This document shows, piece after piece, positions 19,128 through 29,500 of a stretch of DNA of 64,000 nucleotides. Location of the stretch: NCBI RefSeq assembly GCF_900188175.1, contig NZ_FZOQ01000005.1:1-64000 (forward strand), written 5' to 3'. Under the pieces are notes generated by a model. It saw only the letters and a list, made by a program, of their open reading frames with translations. It was not told the DNA's origin and ran no database searches. A program made the translations under genes and the position numbers. The number at the start of each line of letters is the position of its first letter. Position 1 is the first letter of the stretch. Origin of the DNA: Pontibacter ummariensis (lineage in GTDB: Bacteria; Bacteroidota; Bacteroidia; Cytophagales; Hymenobacteraceae).

Positions 19128-19147
19128 TTATGCCAACGTTGGCATAA
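19128..19147. promoter_or_regulatory. Perfect 20-bp palindrome, likely LacI-family operator
   Basis: TTATGCCAACGTTGGCATAA is its own complement over all 20 bases, with the central CG typical of LacI/PurR-type operators. It lies 60 bp upstream of xylB (-) and 140 bp upstream of the divergent LacI gene (+). Confidence 0.82.
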
Positions 19148-19287
19148 ATTTGGAAACTTTTCTTTATGTTTACAAGTGTTTACTTACTTATTCTTTTACA
19201 GACAGAGGTAAATGCCGTGCAGTTCCTTTTATGGCTGCCAGAAAAGTTAACTTTGCCTTTTTAGTCTCTTTTATCTCCTAGAAACCA

Positions 19288-20316
19288 TTGAAAAAAGTTA
19301 CCATACATGATATTGCCAAAGAGCTGAACGTTTCCTTCTCAACTGTAGCCCGGGCGCTTAATGATCATCCGGCCATTAGCGAGGCGACCAAAAAGTCGGT
19401 GCGGGAAACAGCGCAAAAACTTAATTACCGCCAGAATAAGTTGGCCTCCTCCCTCCGTTCCGGCCACAGCAACACGATCGGTGTTATTGTGCCCAGCCTG
19501 GATGTTAGCTTCTTTAGTTCTGTCGTGCATGGTATAGAAAAGATCATCAACGAAAACGGGTACAGCATCCTGCTCTACCAATCAAATGAGTCTTATGAAA
19601 GCGAGAAGAAAGGAATAGAAACGTTCCTGAACTCCAGGGTGGCGGGTATTATAGCGTCTGTTGCGAAGGAGACGACAAAGTATGAGCACTTTTCTGAGAT
19701 CAGGCGGCGACGGATTCCGCTGCTGTTCTTCGACCGGGTGGTGGAGTCCCTTCATGTCCCTTCTGTTACGATAGACGATCATAAAGGCGGCTTTTTGGCA
19801 ACAGAGCACTTGATAAGGCAAGGTTACAAACGCATTGTGCACATTACGGCGAAGCAAACCATTGGCATTTTCAAAGAACGGCTGCGAGGCTACCTGGATG
19901 CTCTAAAACTATATAACCTTCCTGTGGATGAAAGCCTCATTCTGTACGGAGACTTTTCCCTGGACTTTGGCCGCCAATGCATCAGAGACCTGTACCTGCG
20001 AGAGGTATCTTTTGATGCCGTCTTCGCCCTCGAAGACTTTACGGCAATGGGTGTGCTGCAGCAATTGTTGGCTTACAAGGTGCGGGTACCAGAGGAGGTG
20101 GGTGTCATCGGTTTTGCCAATGAATCCTTTGCCGCACTGGTTACACCAGGCTTGTCCTCTATCGACCAGCAAACGGTGCCAATGGGCGAAGCTGCCGCCG
20201 AGCTTTTTTTAAAGATGCTAAGATCAGAGGACCTGTATAACAACCTGCCAAAACGGATTGTGCTGGATCCAAGCCTGATCGTTCGGGCATCTACGGAGCG
20301 CCTGGCTTCTTCTTAA
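19288..20316 (+). CDS. LacI-family transcriptional regulator (xylose operon)
   Basis: A 342-residue repressor: N-terminal helix-turn-helix [28 protein letters not shown], a hinge-helix segment with the usual LASSLRSG and a periplasmic-binding-protein-like core beginning [18 protein letters not shown]. The only start that keeps the full DNA-binding domain is TTG at 19288. It is divergent from xylB across a perfect operator-like palindrome, so it probably senses xylose, xylulose or a phosphate derivative and controls xylB-xylA-porter. It is a paralogue of the regulator at 24617-25693. Confidence 0.9.
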   Translation: MKKVTIHDIAKELNVSFSTVARALNDHPAISEATKKSVRETAQKLNYRQNKLASSLRSGHSNTIGVIVPSLDVSFFSSVVHGIEKIINENGYSILLYQSNESYESEKKGIETFLNSRVAGIIASVAKETTKYEHFSEIRRRRIPLLFFDRVVESLHVPSVTIDDHKGGFLATEHLIRQGYKRIVHITAKQTIGIFKERLRGYLDALKLYNLPVDESLILYGDFSLDFGRQCIRDLYLREVSFDAVFALEDFTAMGVLQQLLAYKVRVPEEVGVIGFANESFAALVTPGLSSIDQQTVPMGEAAAELFLKMLRSEDLYNNLPKRIVLDPSLIVRASTERLASS

Positions 20317-20376
20317 GGACCCCTTCTACCCACTAGGAGAGCGAGTACAACAGAAAAATTGCCCTCCCATGAAAAT

Positions 20377-20423
20377 AAACCTCTGGAGCTTCTTTTCCTA
20401 ATGATTTAAAGCCCCAGAGGTTT
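20377..20423 (-). terminator. Terminator after the xylanase gene
   Basis: AAACCTCTGG (20377-20386) pairs with CCAGAGGTTT (20414-20423). On the minus strand it is followed by ATTTTC, 10 bp past the xylanase stop. It can also end the convergent LacI transcript. Confidence 0.65.
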
Positions 20424-20432
20424 AAGACTGTC

Positions 20433-21599
20433 CTACTTAGCTGCAGCTTTCAATACCGCTTCATAGGCCGGCTTCGGCTGATATTCACGGTCAAAGAGCA
20501 TGGGATAGCTTGTGCGTCCTTTGATCGGCCAGTTATTTAGCCAGGAGTCGTTGTCTGTCACACCCCAAAAGGTCACGCGGTCGATCTTATCGCTGTGTTT
20601 TTTAAAAAGGTCAAACAGTTCGGCGTAACGCGCTGTCAGCTGTTGCTGCACAGAGTCCGGTAACCCCGTTGTGTACACGTTGTACTTTTCGTCAAAGTCG
20701 AAGGTCGCGTCAATGTCCGCGCCTGCTCTGCCGCTCGGGTTAGGCAATACATCAATGTCTACTTCAGAGAAGGAGACCTTCACGCCCAGGTCAGAGAAAG
20801 CCTTGATGCTTGCTTCAATATCCTCCAGGGAAGGAGACTCCAGGCCGTAGTGCCCCTGCATCCCAACGCCGTCCACTTTAATGCCTTTCTCCTGCAGGCT
20901 GCGTACAAGGCGAACAGCACCAGCGCGTTTCTCAGGCTTCCAGAGGTTATAGTCGTTGTAGTATAGCTCTGCTTCCGGGTCGGCCTGGCGCGCAAACTCG
21001 AACGCCTTCTGCAGGTACTCTTCCCCGATGATCTGGAGCCACTTAGACTGCCGCAGCGTCCCGTCGTCGTTCAAGGCCTCGTTCACCACATCCCAACTGT
21101 CGATCTTGCCTTTGTACCGCCCCGCTACTGTGTTAATGTGGTCTTCCATGCGCTTTAGCAGCACTTCTTTGCTCACCGGCTTGCCCTGCTCATCCTCGAA
21201 CACCCACTTCGGCGTCTGGTTGTGCCATACAAGGGTATGCCCCACAATAAACATATCTTCCTGTTCTCCCAAGGTTACGTAGTTGTCGGCCGGTTCAAAG
21301 TTATACACGTCCGGCTGAGGGTGCACAGACTCCCACTTGAGGAGGTTCTCCGGGCTGATGGTGTTAAACTGCTCCTGTATCAGGTTGAGGGCCTTGGCAT
21401 CATTACCGCTTACCTGCCGGCCGTTTAACGCAGCGCCTACATAGAAATCATCTTTAAAGGCTTGTTTCAAAGATACAGGGGCCTCTGTAGCTGCTTGCAT
21501 AACAGTAGCCTGTTCAGCCACTTGGTTAGAGTCGGCACAGGAAGTAGCTAAACACGCTGCTAGCAGGGAAGGGGCAAGGAAAGCTCTTTGAATTTTCAT
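20433..21599 (-). CDS. Endo-1,4-beta-xylanase, GH10, lipoprotein
   Basis: A 388-residue GH10 enzyme cleaving the beta-1,4-xylan backbone with retention. The signal peptide ends in a lipobox (CLATSC), so it is probably anchored on the periplasmic or outer face of a membrane. The acid/base Glu lies in WDVVNEALNDDG and the nucleophile Glu in VKVSFSEVDIDV; the WHNQTPKWVF and TFWGVTDNDSWLNNWP motifs are typical. I chose ATG 21597-21599 because the 27-residue longer form has no signal peptide start and overlaps the upstream SDR gene. It lies in one minus-strand operon with the SDR and the GH67 alpha-glucuronidase. Confidence 0.94.
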   Translation of the reverse strand: MKIQRAFLAPSLLAACLATSCADSNQVAEQATVMQAATEAPVSLKQAFKDDFYVGAALNGRQVSGNDAKALNLIQEQFNTISPENLLKWESVHPQPDVYNFEPADNYVTLGEQEDMFIVGHTLVWHNQTPKWVFEDEQGKPVSKEVLLKRMEDHINTVAGRYKGKIDSWDVVNEALNDDGTLRQSKWLQIIGEEYLQKAFEFARQADPEAELYYNDYNLWKPEKRAGAVRLVRSLQEKGIKVDGVGMQGHYGLESPSLEDIEASIKAFSDLGVKVSFSEVDIDVLPNPSGRAGADIDATFDFDEKYNVYTTGLPDSVQQQLTARYAELFDLFKKHSDKIDRVTFWGVTDNDSWLNNWPIKGRTSYPMLFDREYQPKPAYEAVLKAAAK

Positions 21600-21654
21600 T
21601 ATAAATTTGGGTTCAGGTTTATAATAAGATGCATTTGTTCTCGGGTAGAGGTGC

Positions 21655-22413
21655 TTAAAACCCGATGGAGTTACCACCATCTACAGTCAGTACAGTGCCT
21701 GTCACATATTTAGCCGCATCTGATGCAAAGTAGTGTACCGCCTCTGCCACGTCTGCCGGCTCTCCTAAGTGACCCATTGGCGTTCTGGACAGGACTTTGT
21801 TCTTGCGCTCCGGATCGTTGTTCAAGGCTTTGGCCGACATATCGGTGGCAATAAAACCAGGTGCCACGCAGTTCACGCGGATACCTTCCGGAGATAAATC
21901 CACGGCCATAGCCCGGGTCATCCCCTCGATGGCAGACTTAGAGGCAGTGTAAGCGATTACCTTGGGGATGCCGTACTGGGAGGCCATGGAACTGATGTTG
22001 ACGATAGCTCCTTTCTTGCGCGGGAGCATCACCTTCACTACTTCCCGGCTCAGCGCAAAAACGGCATTCACATTCGTCAGGATGATGCGCTGGAACTCGT
22101 CGTCTGTCACCTCCGTGAATGGCTTCTTCATGTTGATGCCAGCATTGTTCACGAGGATGTCGATCTGGCCGTACTCTTTGGCAATGCTTTCTACCAGTTC
22201 CGGGATGCCCTGCAGGTTGCTCAAGTCGAAGGAAATGGTAGAGCACAGCGCGCCGAAGGCTTCTTTGGCCGCGTTCAGTTTCTCCTCATTCCGGCCAATC
22301 ACAATAGTGCGGATGCCGCTGTTTACAAATTTTTCTGCAATAGCATAGCCAAGGCCTGATGCTCCTCCTGTTACGATGGCTACTTTTTGCGCTGATGCGG
22401 TGTTCTCGTTCAT
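21655..22413 (-). CDS. SDR-family oxidoreductase, candidate fructuronate reductase
   Basis: A 252-residue classical short-chain dehydrogenase: cofactor motif TGGASGLGYAIAE, NNAG, the catalytic Ser in ISSMAS and the YTASK pair, and the C-terminal GTVLTVDGG. The sequence alone does not fix the substrate. Its context does: it sits between GH67 alpha-glucuronidase and GH10 xylanase, and the locus has UxaC, UxuA, KdgK and Eda but no UxuB-type (mannitol-dehydrogenase-like) fructuronate reductase. I infer it reduces D-fructuronate to D-mannonate. KduD-type or general sugar dehydrogenase activity are alternatives. Confidence 0.85.
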   Translation of the reverse strand: MNENTASAQKVAIVTGGASGLGYAIAEKFVNSGIRTIVIGRNEEKLNAAKEAFGALCSTISFDLSNLQGIPELVESIAKEYGQIDILVNNAGINMKKPFTEVTDDEFQRIILTNVNAVFALSREVVKVMLPRKKGAIVNISSMASQYGIPKVIAYTASKSAIEGMTRAMAVDLSPEGIRVNCVAPGFIATDMSAKALNNDPERKNKVLSRTPMGHLGEPADVAEAVHYFASDAAKYVTGTVLTVDGGNSIGF

Positions 22414-22434
22414 GTTTGCTATAAGTGTCTTTAT

Positions 22435-24600
22435 TTAAATACCCGGAACAAACTTCGGGTCTAATTGCATGTAATATTCAAGGGTGTGCTCCGGCTTTTC
22501 AACTCCTTCCGGTAAAGGCCTTTTAGAAAAGGTCTGGAAGTAAAGCAGCACCGCATCGCGCCACCACTCGGCCTCCTGTTCCTGAATCTCCAGGAATGTC
22601 TGCACATGTTTAAAGCGCTCCGGGTCTATCTTGCCTTCGAGGGCATTCCAGGTCTGCTGCATCTGGCGGACGCTGTCCACACCACCCTGGTAGCGGAGGG
22701 CCATTTCGTCCCACAGGGTTCTGCCAGACTTTACTTTATAATCCCAGGGCAGGTGGTGGAACCAGAGCAGGTATTTTTCAGGTGTCTTCTCCACGTTGCC
22801 GTACTTTTCTGCCACAGGTGGGAAATACTGGGCTACCGCGTTACTGCCTGTTTTGGTACGGTCAAAGCCAATTCCTTTTTCGTCTGCACGATGATAGTAA
22901 ACGGAGGTCCAGTCGGCGCGGTGCTTATCCTTGATCCAGGGCCCTGGGCCATAGTGATGCGACCACCCCATGATATGGTGCAGACCAAGCGGGGTCATGT
23001 AGTTTACCAATGTCTCGTGGGAGTTCAGCATCATGTCTTCCAGTTTCTCCACCAGTTCCTCCTGGTTGGAAAAAGTCATTTTTATCCACTCTTCGGCTAT
23101 CTCTTCTGAGGAGAGGTAGGGGTTCCAGGCCATGCGACCAAAGGCATACCAGTTGGCCTGCCCGAACTGATGGCCTGTCCAGTTGCGGTCGGTACCGATG
23201 TTCGCTACGCCGGCCATCCCTGTAAGGCGATGGCCATTCAGTGTCCCATCAATGACTTTTGCCACCGTAGAGCCTTCCCCTTCGGCGTAAGTGTCTTCGT
23301 CCAGCACCTCTTCCCACATGGGAGCAAGGTACACCAGGTTGGTGGCTTGCCCCAGGTACTCCTGCGTGATCTGGAACTCCATCATAATAGGTGTTTTAGG
23401 CATGGCCCCAAACAGCGGGTGGAAAGGCTCGCGCGGCTGAAAATCGATTGCCCCGTTTTTCACCTGTACCATCACGTTATCTCTGAATTGCCCGTCCAGG
23501 GGCTTGAACTCGTTGTAAGCCTGCTTGGCACGGTCTTCGGGTTCTTCGTTGCTGTATACAAAGGCGCGCCACATCACGATGCCGCCGTGCGGTGCCACCG
23601 CATCTGCCAGCATGTTTGCGCCGTCAGCGTGGCTTCGGCCGTAATTCTGTGGACCAGGCTGCCCTTCGGAGTTAGCCTTTACCAGAAAGCCGCCAAAATC
23701 AGGAATATAAGAGTAGATCTCGTCAGATTTCTTTTTCCACCAGGCCTGCACTTTCGGGTCCAGTGGGTCGGCTGTTTCCAAGCCTCCAATTTCAATTGGG
23801 GCACTAAAGCGGGCGGTTAGGTACACCTTCAGGCCATAGGGGCGGAAAGCGTCGGCCAGGGCCTTTACTTTCTTTAAGTACTCCTCAGTAAGCACCAGGG
23901 CATTAGCGTTCACATTGGTTAGAACTGTACCATTGATGCCGATAGAAGCGTTTGCACGGGCATAGTCGATGTAGCGCTGGTCAATATAGGTTGGGAGTTT
24001 GTGCCAATCCCATAATGAGAAGCCGGCATAGCCCCGCTCCACTGTCCTGTCCAGGTTATCCCAATGGTTCAGCACACGGTGCTTTGTTTTAGGGGCGCTG
24101 GCCAGAGAAAGTTTGCTGATGTCCTGCTGTGTTTGCAGGAGCCTTAGAAAATGATAGCTGCCGTATAAAACACCTATGTCGGTATTGGCGGCGATTACGG
24201 TGTATTTCTTCCCTTTCTTATTTGCTGTCAATAGCAGATAACCCTCATCGCCAACTGTTTTTAGCTTGTCGCCGAGGCCTAAGTCTTTTATCAAGGCTGA
24301 ACTGGCAGGAGTGCCTGCCACCAGGGTGTTTCGTTGCGAAGGCTTTTGGCTAACAGGTACAGGTTTGCCTAACAAGCCGCTGAGGCCCATTTTAAGTTCT
24401 TGCTGAGCCACGGAGAGGGTAGGGGAGTTCCCCGGTACCACCACCTCTTGGATAGCCTGCCTGTATGCTTTTAGTTTAGCCGGGTCCTGTACCTGGTCGT
24501 ACCGCAGCCACAGCCTGTATCCGTCCTCTGCATACGAGTGGTTGATCACTGACAGCAGCAGTAAAAATAAGCCGAGAGATGACAAGACGTGTTTCTTCAT
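22435..24600 (-). CDS. Alpha-glucuronidase, GH67
   Basis: A 721-residue GH67 enzyme that removes 4-O-methyl-glucuronic acid from the non-reducing ends of xylo-oligosaccharides made by GH10 xylanase. The start at 24598-24600 gives a clean signal peptide ([18 protein letters not shown] ... SYA); a longer form would overlap the upstream regulator. Family segments include GYRLWLRYD at the mature N terminus, [43 protein letters not shown] with the catalytic carboxylate region, and [15 protein letters not shown]. It is encoded 16 bp after the LacI-type regulator gene and just before the SDR. Confidence 0.94.
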   Translation of the reverse strand: MKKHVLSSLGLFLLLLSVINHSYAEDGYRLWLRYDQVQDPAKLKAYRQAIQEVVVPGNSPTLSVAQQELKMGLSGLLGKPVPVSQKPSQRNTLVAGTPASSALIKDLGLGDKLKTVGDEGYLLLTANKKGKKYTVIAANTDIGVLYGSYHFLRLLQTQQDISKLSLASAPKTKHRVLNHWDNLDRTVERGYAGFSLWDWHKLPTYIDQRYIDYARANASIGINGTVLTNVNANALVLTEEYLKKVKALADAFRPYGLKVYLTARFSAPIEIGGLETADPLDPKVQAWWKKKSDEIYSYIPDFGGFLVKANSEGQPGPQNYGRSHADGANMLADAVAPHGGIVMWRAFVYSNEEPEDRAKQAYNEFKPLDGQFRDNVMVQVKNGAIDFQPREPFHPLFGAMPKTPIMMEFQITQEYLGQATNLVYLAPMWEEVLDEDTYAEGEGSTVAKVIDGTLNGHRLTGMAGVANIGTDRNWTGHQFGQANWYAFGRMAWNPYLSSEEIAEEWIKMTFSNQEELVEKLEDMMLNSHETLVNYMTPLGLHHIMGWSHHYGPGPWIKDKHRADWTSVYYHRADEKGIGFDRTKTGSNAVAQYFPPVAEKYGNVEKTPEKYLLWFHHLPWDYKVKSGRTLWDEMALRYQGGVDSVRQMQQTWNALEGKIDPERFKHVQTFLEIQEQEAEWWRDAVLLYFQTFSKRPLPEGVEKPEHTLEYYMQLDPKFVPGI

Positions 24601-24616
24601 AACAGTAAAGGGGAGT

Positions 24617-25693
24617 TTAGTATAAAACTTTCTTCTGTGTTTCCGCGTCTGCTGCGCTTCGTGCGGCAAAAGCTTTTCTGGTGGAGGACTCTCTGACAAT
24701 TAGCTCTGAACGTAAGGTAATCGTGTTGGTGATGTGTGCATCAGAAACACCATTGATAAGGTTCAGAAGGCTTCTTACAGCAACTTCCCCCATTTCATAG
24801 CCAGGGTAATCCACTGTGGAGAGGCTGGGTTCTACAATCCCGCAGATAGAGTCATTGTTAAAGCCTACTACGGCAATGTCTTCGGGCACGGATTTGCCTG
24901 CCTGTTTTAAGGCTTTGATGCAACTGGCGGCACAGGTATCGTTAGACACAAAAATGCCATCAGGCATTGGGTCCATCCTTAGTATTTGCCGGGCGGCCTC
25001 TATTCCGGCTTCCTCGTTTAGTTTGCTTCCCGCCAAAACGTAAGACTCATCAAACGGCAGGTTGTGATCTATCAAGGCATACTTGTAGCCTTTGAGGCGT
25101 TCTGCATAAACATTAATCTTAGGGCTGCCGCTGATGTGGGCAATTCGTGTACAGCCTTGTTCAATCAGGTGCGTGGTGGCTTTGTAAGCGGCCTGCATGT
25201 TGTCAATCACAATGCCAATGCCCTGTTGGTGCTCTGCGATCCTGTCGTAGAAAATGACCGGTACCCCCTTCTGAAAGAAAGGGTCAAAGTGAGAAGTGTC
25301 TCCTGTGTTATGCGCCAAGGATACGAGTAGCCCGTCCACTCTGCTGTTAAACATCGTTTTGGCGTTGGCAATTTCTTTTTCAGCGGCCCCCAACGACTGG
25401 CTGATGATCAGGTTATAGCCCTCCTGGTTGGCTACCTTTTCCATACCCGCAATGACAGAAGACTGAAAGTGGCTGTTCAACATAGGAACGATGACGCCGA
25501 TGGTGTTGGTGCGCTTGCTCCGCAGGTTGCTGGCAAACAGGTTGGACCGGTACCCCATTGAACTGGCTGCGTCAAAAATCCGCTGCTTGGTGTTCTTGTT
25601 AACGGCGGGATGGTCGTTCAGCGCCCTGCTAACAGTGGTAGGGGAAACGTCCAGTTCCTTCGCGATGTCATAAATAGTTATCTCTTTGCTCAT
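24617..25693 (-). CDS. LacI-family transcriptional regulator (glucuronoxylan regulon)
   Basis: A 358-residue repressor with an N-terminal helix-turn-helix ([27 protein letters not shown]), hinge ([20 protein letters not shown]) and sugar-binding core. It leads the minus-strand operon regulator-GH67-SDR-GH10 and is divergent from the SusC/SusD operon. Three copies of a motif around AAATCGGTTGCA lie upstream of susC and uxuA, and a weaker match (TTGCAACAATTT, 25708-25719) lies 15 bp upstream of its own start. The effector is probably a glucuronate intermediate or a xylo-oligosaccharide derivative; that is inference. Confidence 0.9.
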   Translation of the reverse strand: MSKEITIYDIAKELDVSPTTVSRALNDHPAVNKNTKQRIFDAASSMGYRSNLFASNLRSKRTNTIGVIVPMLNSHFQSSVIAGMEKVANQEGYNLIISQSLGAAEKEIANAKTMFNSRVDGLLVSLAHNTGDTSHFDPFFQKGVPVIFYDRIAEHQQGIGIVIDNMQAAYKATTHLIEQGCTRIAHISGSPKINVYAERLKGYKYALIDHNLPFDESYVLAGSKLNEEAGIEAARQILRMDPMPDGIFVSNDTCAASCIKALKQAGKSVPEDIAVVGFNNDSICGIVEPSLSTVDYPGYEMGEVAVRSLLNLINGVSDAHITNTITLRSELIVRESSTRKAFAARSAADAETQKKVLY

Positions 25694-25945
25694 TCTCCCC
25701 GCAATTTTTGCAACAATTTATGCAACATATTTCATTTTTAAAAGTGCGTTACTCCTCAATCATTCAAAAAGTTTTTCTTTCTGAGCTGAAACAGCGCTTT
25801 GTAAGGGCGTATAAAATGAGCAGTCACTTGACTAAAACACTCTGTACGCTGTTTTGGCTGAGTTTTTCCCTGTTACTGGGCTTGTGCTGGTGGTTGTGTG
25901 GTGTCTTGCTGCCAACGGCTTGGAATATTTTTAAAACAAATTTCC

Positions 25946-26009
25946 GCAATCGGTTGTATTAGCCATAAAATATCTCCAAGTTTGTATACGTCAGTGAGTA
26001 GTTACTTTT
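25946..26009 (+). promoter_or_regulatory. susC promoter with operator-like motif
   Basis: The motif GCAATCGGTTGTAT (25946-25959) is followed by a -33-type TTTG (25981-25984) and, 17 bp later, TTACTTTT (26002-26009), close to the Bacteroidota -7 element TAnnTTTG. The block is a diverged copy of the one upstream of uxuA at 31924-31988. Confidence 0.65.
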
Positions 26010-26374
26010 AAAGGGCTGCTTTTGCTGTAAACAAGGCCTGTCGAAAAGGGGCGCCAATCCACTTTTATCGAAAGGCTAGCGTCAGGCGGAAACTGGTTTT
26101 AATGTTGGAACCAGGACCAGCCATGCTTCTCATAAGAATAAGTGCTTTGGCAATTCCATGGGGGAGAGGCCAAGAGCTTATAGATAATAAAGTGCTTCTG
26201 TTGCCGGAATAAAGGCATGGAAGTGGGCATGAGGCCCTGTTTATGTAAGAAACAAGTAGTTGCTATTAAAATACTTAGTACGAATTACCGCAGTTTATTT
26301 ATGAGAAGACGCATGCAAGAGGGCTGTCACAGCAAACTACTGGCAGCAAGACTTTCCCACACCATTAGTCTCTG

Positions 26375-26391
26375 TAGAAATCGGTTGCAGG
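26375..26391 (+). promoter_or_regulatory. Third operator-like copy in the susC leader
   Basis: TAGAAATCGGTTGCAGG matches the core AAATCGGTTGCA of the uxuA site base for base over 12 positions. It lies 125 bp before susC, where a bound repressor could block elongation. Confidence 0.5.
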
Positions 26392-26514
26392 GAGCCTGTT
26401 CTGGCTTGTGCGCCTCCCATGCGGTTAATCATGCATTCCACTACACAGGCTGCTTTGCCTGTGTCTCTCAATAACTTAATACAAACCCTCAACATCTAAC
26501 CACTGTTTTTTGTC

Positions 26515-29500
26515 ATGAAACATCGTTTTACACAACGCTTCAGACTAGTGGCTTTGCCGGTGTGCGTACCGAAAGTCACTTTTGTTGCCGTTATGCTGTT
26601 TACCTGCCTTTTGGTAAGCATACAGGCAATGGCACAAGCACTCACCGTAACCGGTCGCGTTACAGACGTAGAAACCGGAACAGGCCTACCAGGGGTAACG
26701 GTGCTCCTGAAAGGAACTACAGTCGCTGCCCCAACAGGTGCAGACGGTAGTTATACGATTAACGTGCCGAACGGCACCGGCACGCTTGTGTTCTCCTTTA
26801 TTGGTTACCAGACTCAGGAGGTGCCTGTAAATAACCGCGCTACTATCAATGTGCAACTCGGTACAGACGCCAAAGCCCTTGAGGAGGTAGTGGTAGTGGG
26901 GTACGGTACACAGCGGGCAGAGGCTGTAACAGGCTCAGTTGCTTCTATAAGCTCAGAGGAAATTGCCAAAGTGCCATCAGGTAATATCACGCAAGCTTTG
27001 CAAGGCCGTCTTCCTGGAGTGCAGTTCTCGCAGTCATCCTCTCAGCCGGGTGCCTCCATGCAAATCCGGATTCGCGGTACGCGCTCTATCTCTGCAGAAA
27101 ATGATCCATTAGTTGTGCTGGACGGGATCCCTTTTCCTGGGGCTATCTCTGATATCAACCCGAACGACATCAAGAGCATTGATATCTTGAAAGATGCCTC
27201 GGCGACAGCCATTTACGGTTCGCGTGGTGCCAACGGCGTTATATTGGTAACAACCAAAACAGGCAAAGCAGGTCAAAAGCCACAGGTAAGCTACAACAGT
27301 TTCCATGGTGTTAAAAATGTCTTTGCCAAATACAACATGATGGATGGGGCGGAGCTTTTTGCGCTGCGTCAGGCAGCCGGGCTGTTTACAGGACAACTAG
27401 GGGAAGATGAGGCCGAGGGTGTGAACACCGACTGGCAGGACCTGTTGTACAGAACTGGTATCACAACAAGCCATGACGTTGGCGTTTCAGGTGGTACTGA
27501 ACAGGGCCGCTACAACTTCAGTGTAGGTTACTTTGAGGATGAAGGCGTTATTCCAACGCAGCAATACACCCGTTACTCCATGCGTGGTAGCATTGACCAG
27601 GGGATAGGTGAAAACTTCCGCGTTGGCTTCAGTACATACAATAACTACAACATCACGGAAGGTTCAAACGTGGGCTTGTATGGCATCCTGAGTATGTCGC
27701 CTCTTGCCAGCCCGTATAATGAGGATGGCACGCTGAAAAGAACCATCAGAACACCTTTAGATGAAACCTGGCTCTACACAAGAGACATCGTGGAGGATTT
27801 AACTGATGAGTGGCTGAGCCAAACCAGAGCTTTTGCAACATATAATACCCTCTATGGCGAAGTGGAAATCCCGGGAGTGGAGGGCTTGAAGTACCGTGCC
27901 AACCTTGGCTTGAACTATCGCCAGAGCCATGGGGGCGCCTACACAGCAGCCGGGGTAAACAGCGCAAATCCTACAACCCTCTCAACGGCTTCTGTAAGCA
28001 ACGCAGTTACAACCAACTGGACCATTGAGAACTTGTTGACCTACGACCGCACCTTTGCTGGCAAGCATAACGTGAATCTGGTAGGCCTGTATTCTGCCTC
28101 AGAGGAGCAGTATAACAGATCACGCATGGCGGCAAGGGACATTCCTTCCGACGCCTTCCAGTTCTACAACCTGGGGCAGGCCGCCGGCGAAATCACAGTT
28201 AACCCTGGTGACCAGCACTATACAAAATGGGGCTTGTTGTCGTGGATGGGACGCGCCATGTACTCTTATGACGATCGCTACATGCTGAGCGCTACAGTTC
28301 GCTCTGATGGCTCCTCCAGGCTGGCTCCAGGACATAAGTGGCATACTTACCCTGCCGTGTCGCTTGGTTGGAACCTTGCCAGAGAGTCGTTCATGCAGGA
28401 TATAAGCCTAGTAAACAGGCTGAAGCTTCGGGTAGGTTACGGGCAAACCTCTAACCAGGCTGTTAGCCCTTACTCGACACTTGGTTTGTTGAGCACCAGG
28501 CCTTACAACTTTGGGCCTGATGTCTACGAAACCGGGTACTATGTGTCCCAATTGCCGAATCCTGCTTTAGGGTGGGAGTACTCTGAGACATGGAACTACG
28601 GATTGGACTTCGCCATCCTAAACAACCGCCTGTCAGGTACAGTGGAGTACTATGTTACCAACACCAACGATATTCTGCTGAGCCTTGGACTGCCTCCTAC
28701 CTCGGGTGTTAGCAGCTATACAGCAAACATAGGCTCGACTCAAAACAAAGGCCTGGAGCTTTCGCTGAATGCTGTAATTCTGGAAGACCTTAACGGCTGG
28801 ACATGGGAAGCGGGTGTTAACGTATATGGCAACCGCAACAGAATTGTAGCGCTTGCTTCGGGAGCAAATGAAGATAAGAACAACTGGTTGTTTGTCGGCC
28901 ACCCAATCAACGTGATCTACGACTACGAGAAGATAGGGCTCTGGCAGGAGAACGACCCGCATCGGGATATCCTGGAGCCGAACCCTGCTGATCCTTCCAG
29001 AACAATTGGTATGATCAAGGTGAGATATACCGGCGAGTACAACTCTGATGGTACACCTGTAAGACAGATTGGAGCTGATGACAGACAGATTATGAACGCA
29101 AATCCTGATTTCCAGGGTGGTTTCAATACCCGCGTAGGGTATAAAGGATTTGATCTGACTGCTGTGGCTGCTTTCCAGAGTGGTGGAATTCTTAACAGTA
29201 CCCTCTATGGAGCATCTGGTTATCTGAACATGCTGAGCGGACGCAGAGGCAACGTTGACGTGGACTACTGGACACCGGAGAACACCGACGCTAAATATCC
29301 GAATCCGGCAAGCTTAAGAAGTGGCGACAACCCTAAATATGCTAGCACGCTGGGTTATTTTGATGCATCGTACCTGAAGATACGCACCATTACGCTAGGC
29401 TATAACTTCCAAAGCAGCTCTTGGCTGGAAAAAGTCGGTGTCAACAACCTACGGCTTTACGCTACGGCGCAGAACCCCTTTGTGCTGTTCTCACCATACC

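Larger units (their letters stand above)
25694..26514. other. Long divergent control region and susC leader
   Basis: An 820-bp region between the regulator and susC. It holds the promoter pair described separately (25946-26009), a downstream operator-like copy (26375-26391) and therefore a predicted 5' leader of about 500 nt. Two open frames inside it (25708-25962 and 26217-26474) have unconvincing composition and overlap the control elements, so I do not call genes. Confidence 0.5.

Noticed and set aside
21600..21680. Longer start for the GH10 xylanase
   Set aside because: It would overlap the SDR gene and bury the lipoprotein signal.
24601..24699. Longer start for GH67
   Set aside because: It overlaps the LacI gene end and hides the signal peptide that begins at 24600.
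25708..25962. 84-residue open frame with a hydrophobic stretch upstream of susC
   Set aside because: It overlaps the susC promoter and operator block and the regulator's own control region, and shows no family features.
26217..26474. 85-residue open frame in the susC leader
   Set aside because: Its composition is unlike the neighbours (many Cys, His and Arg in scattered order) and it contains the third operator copy.
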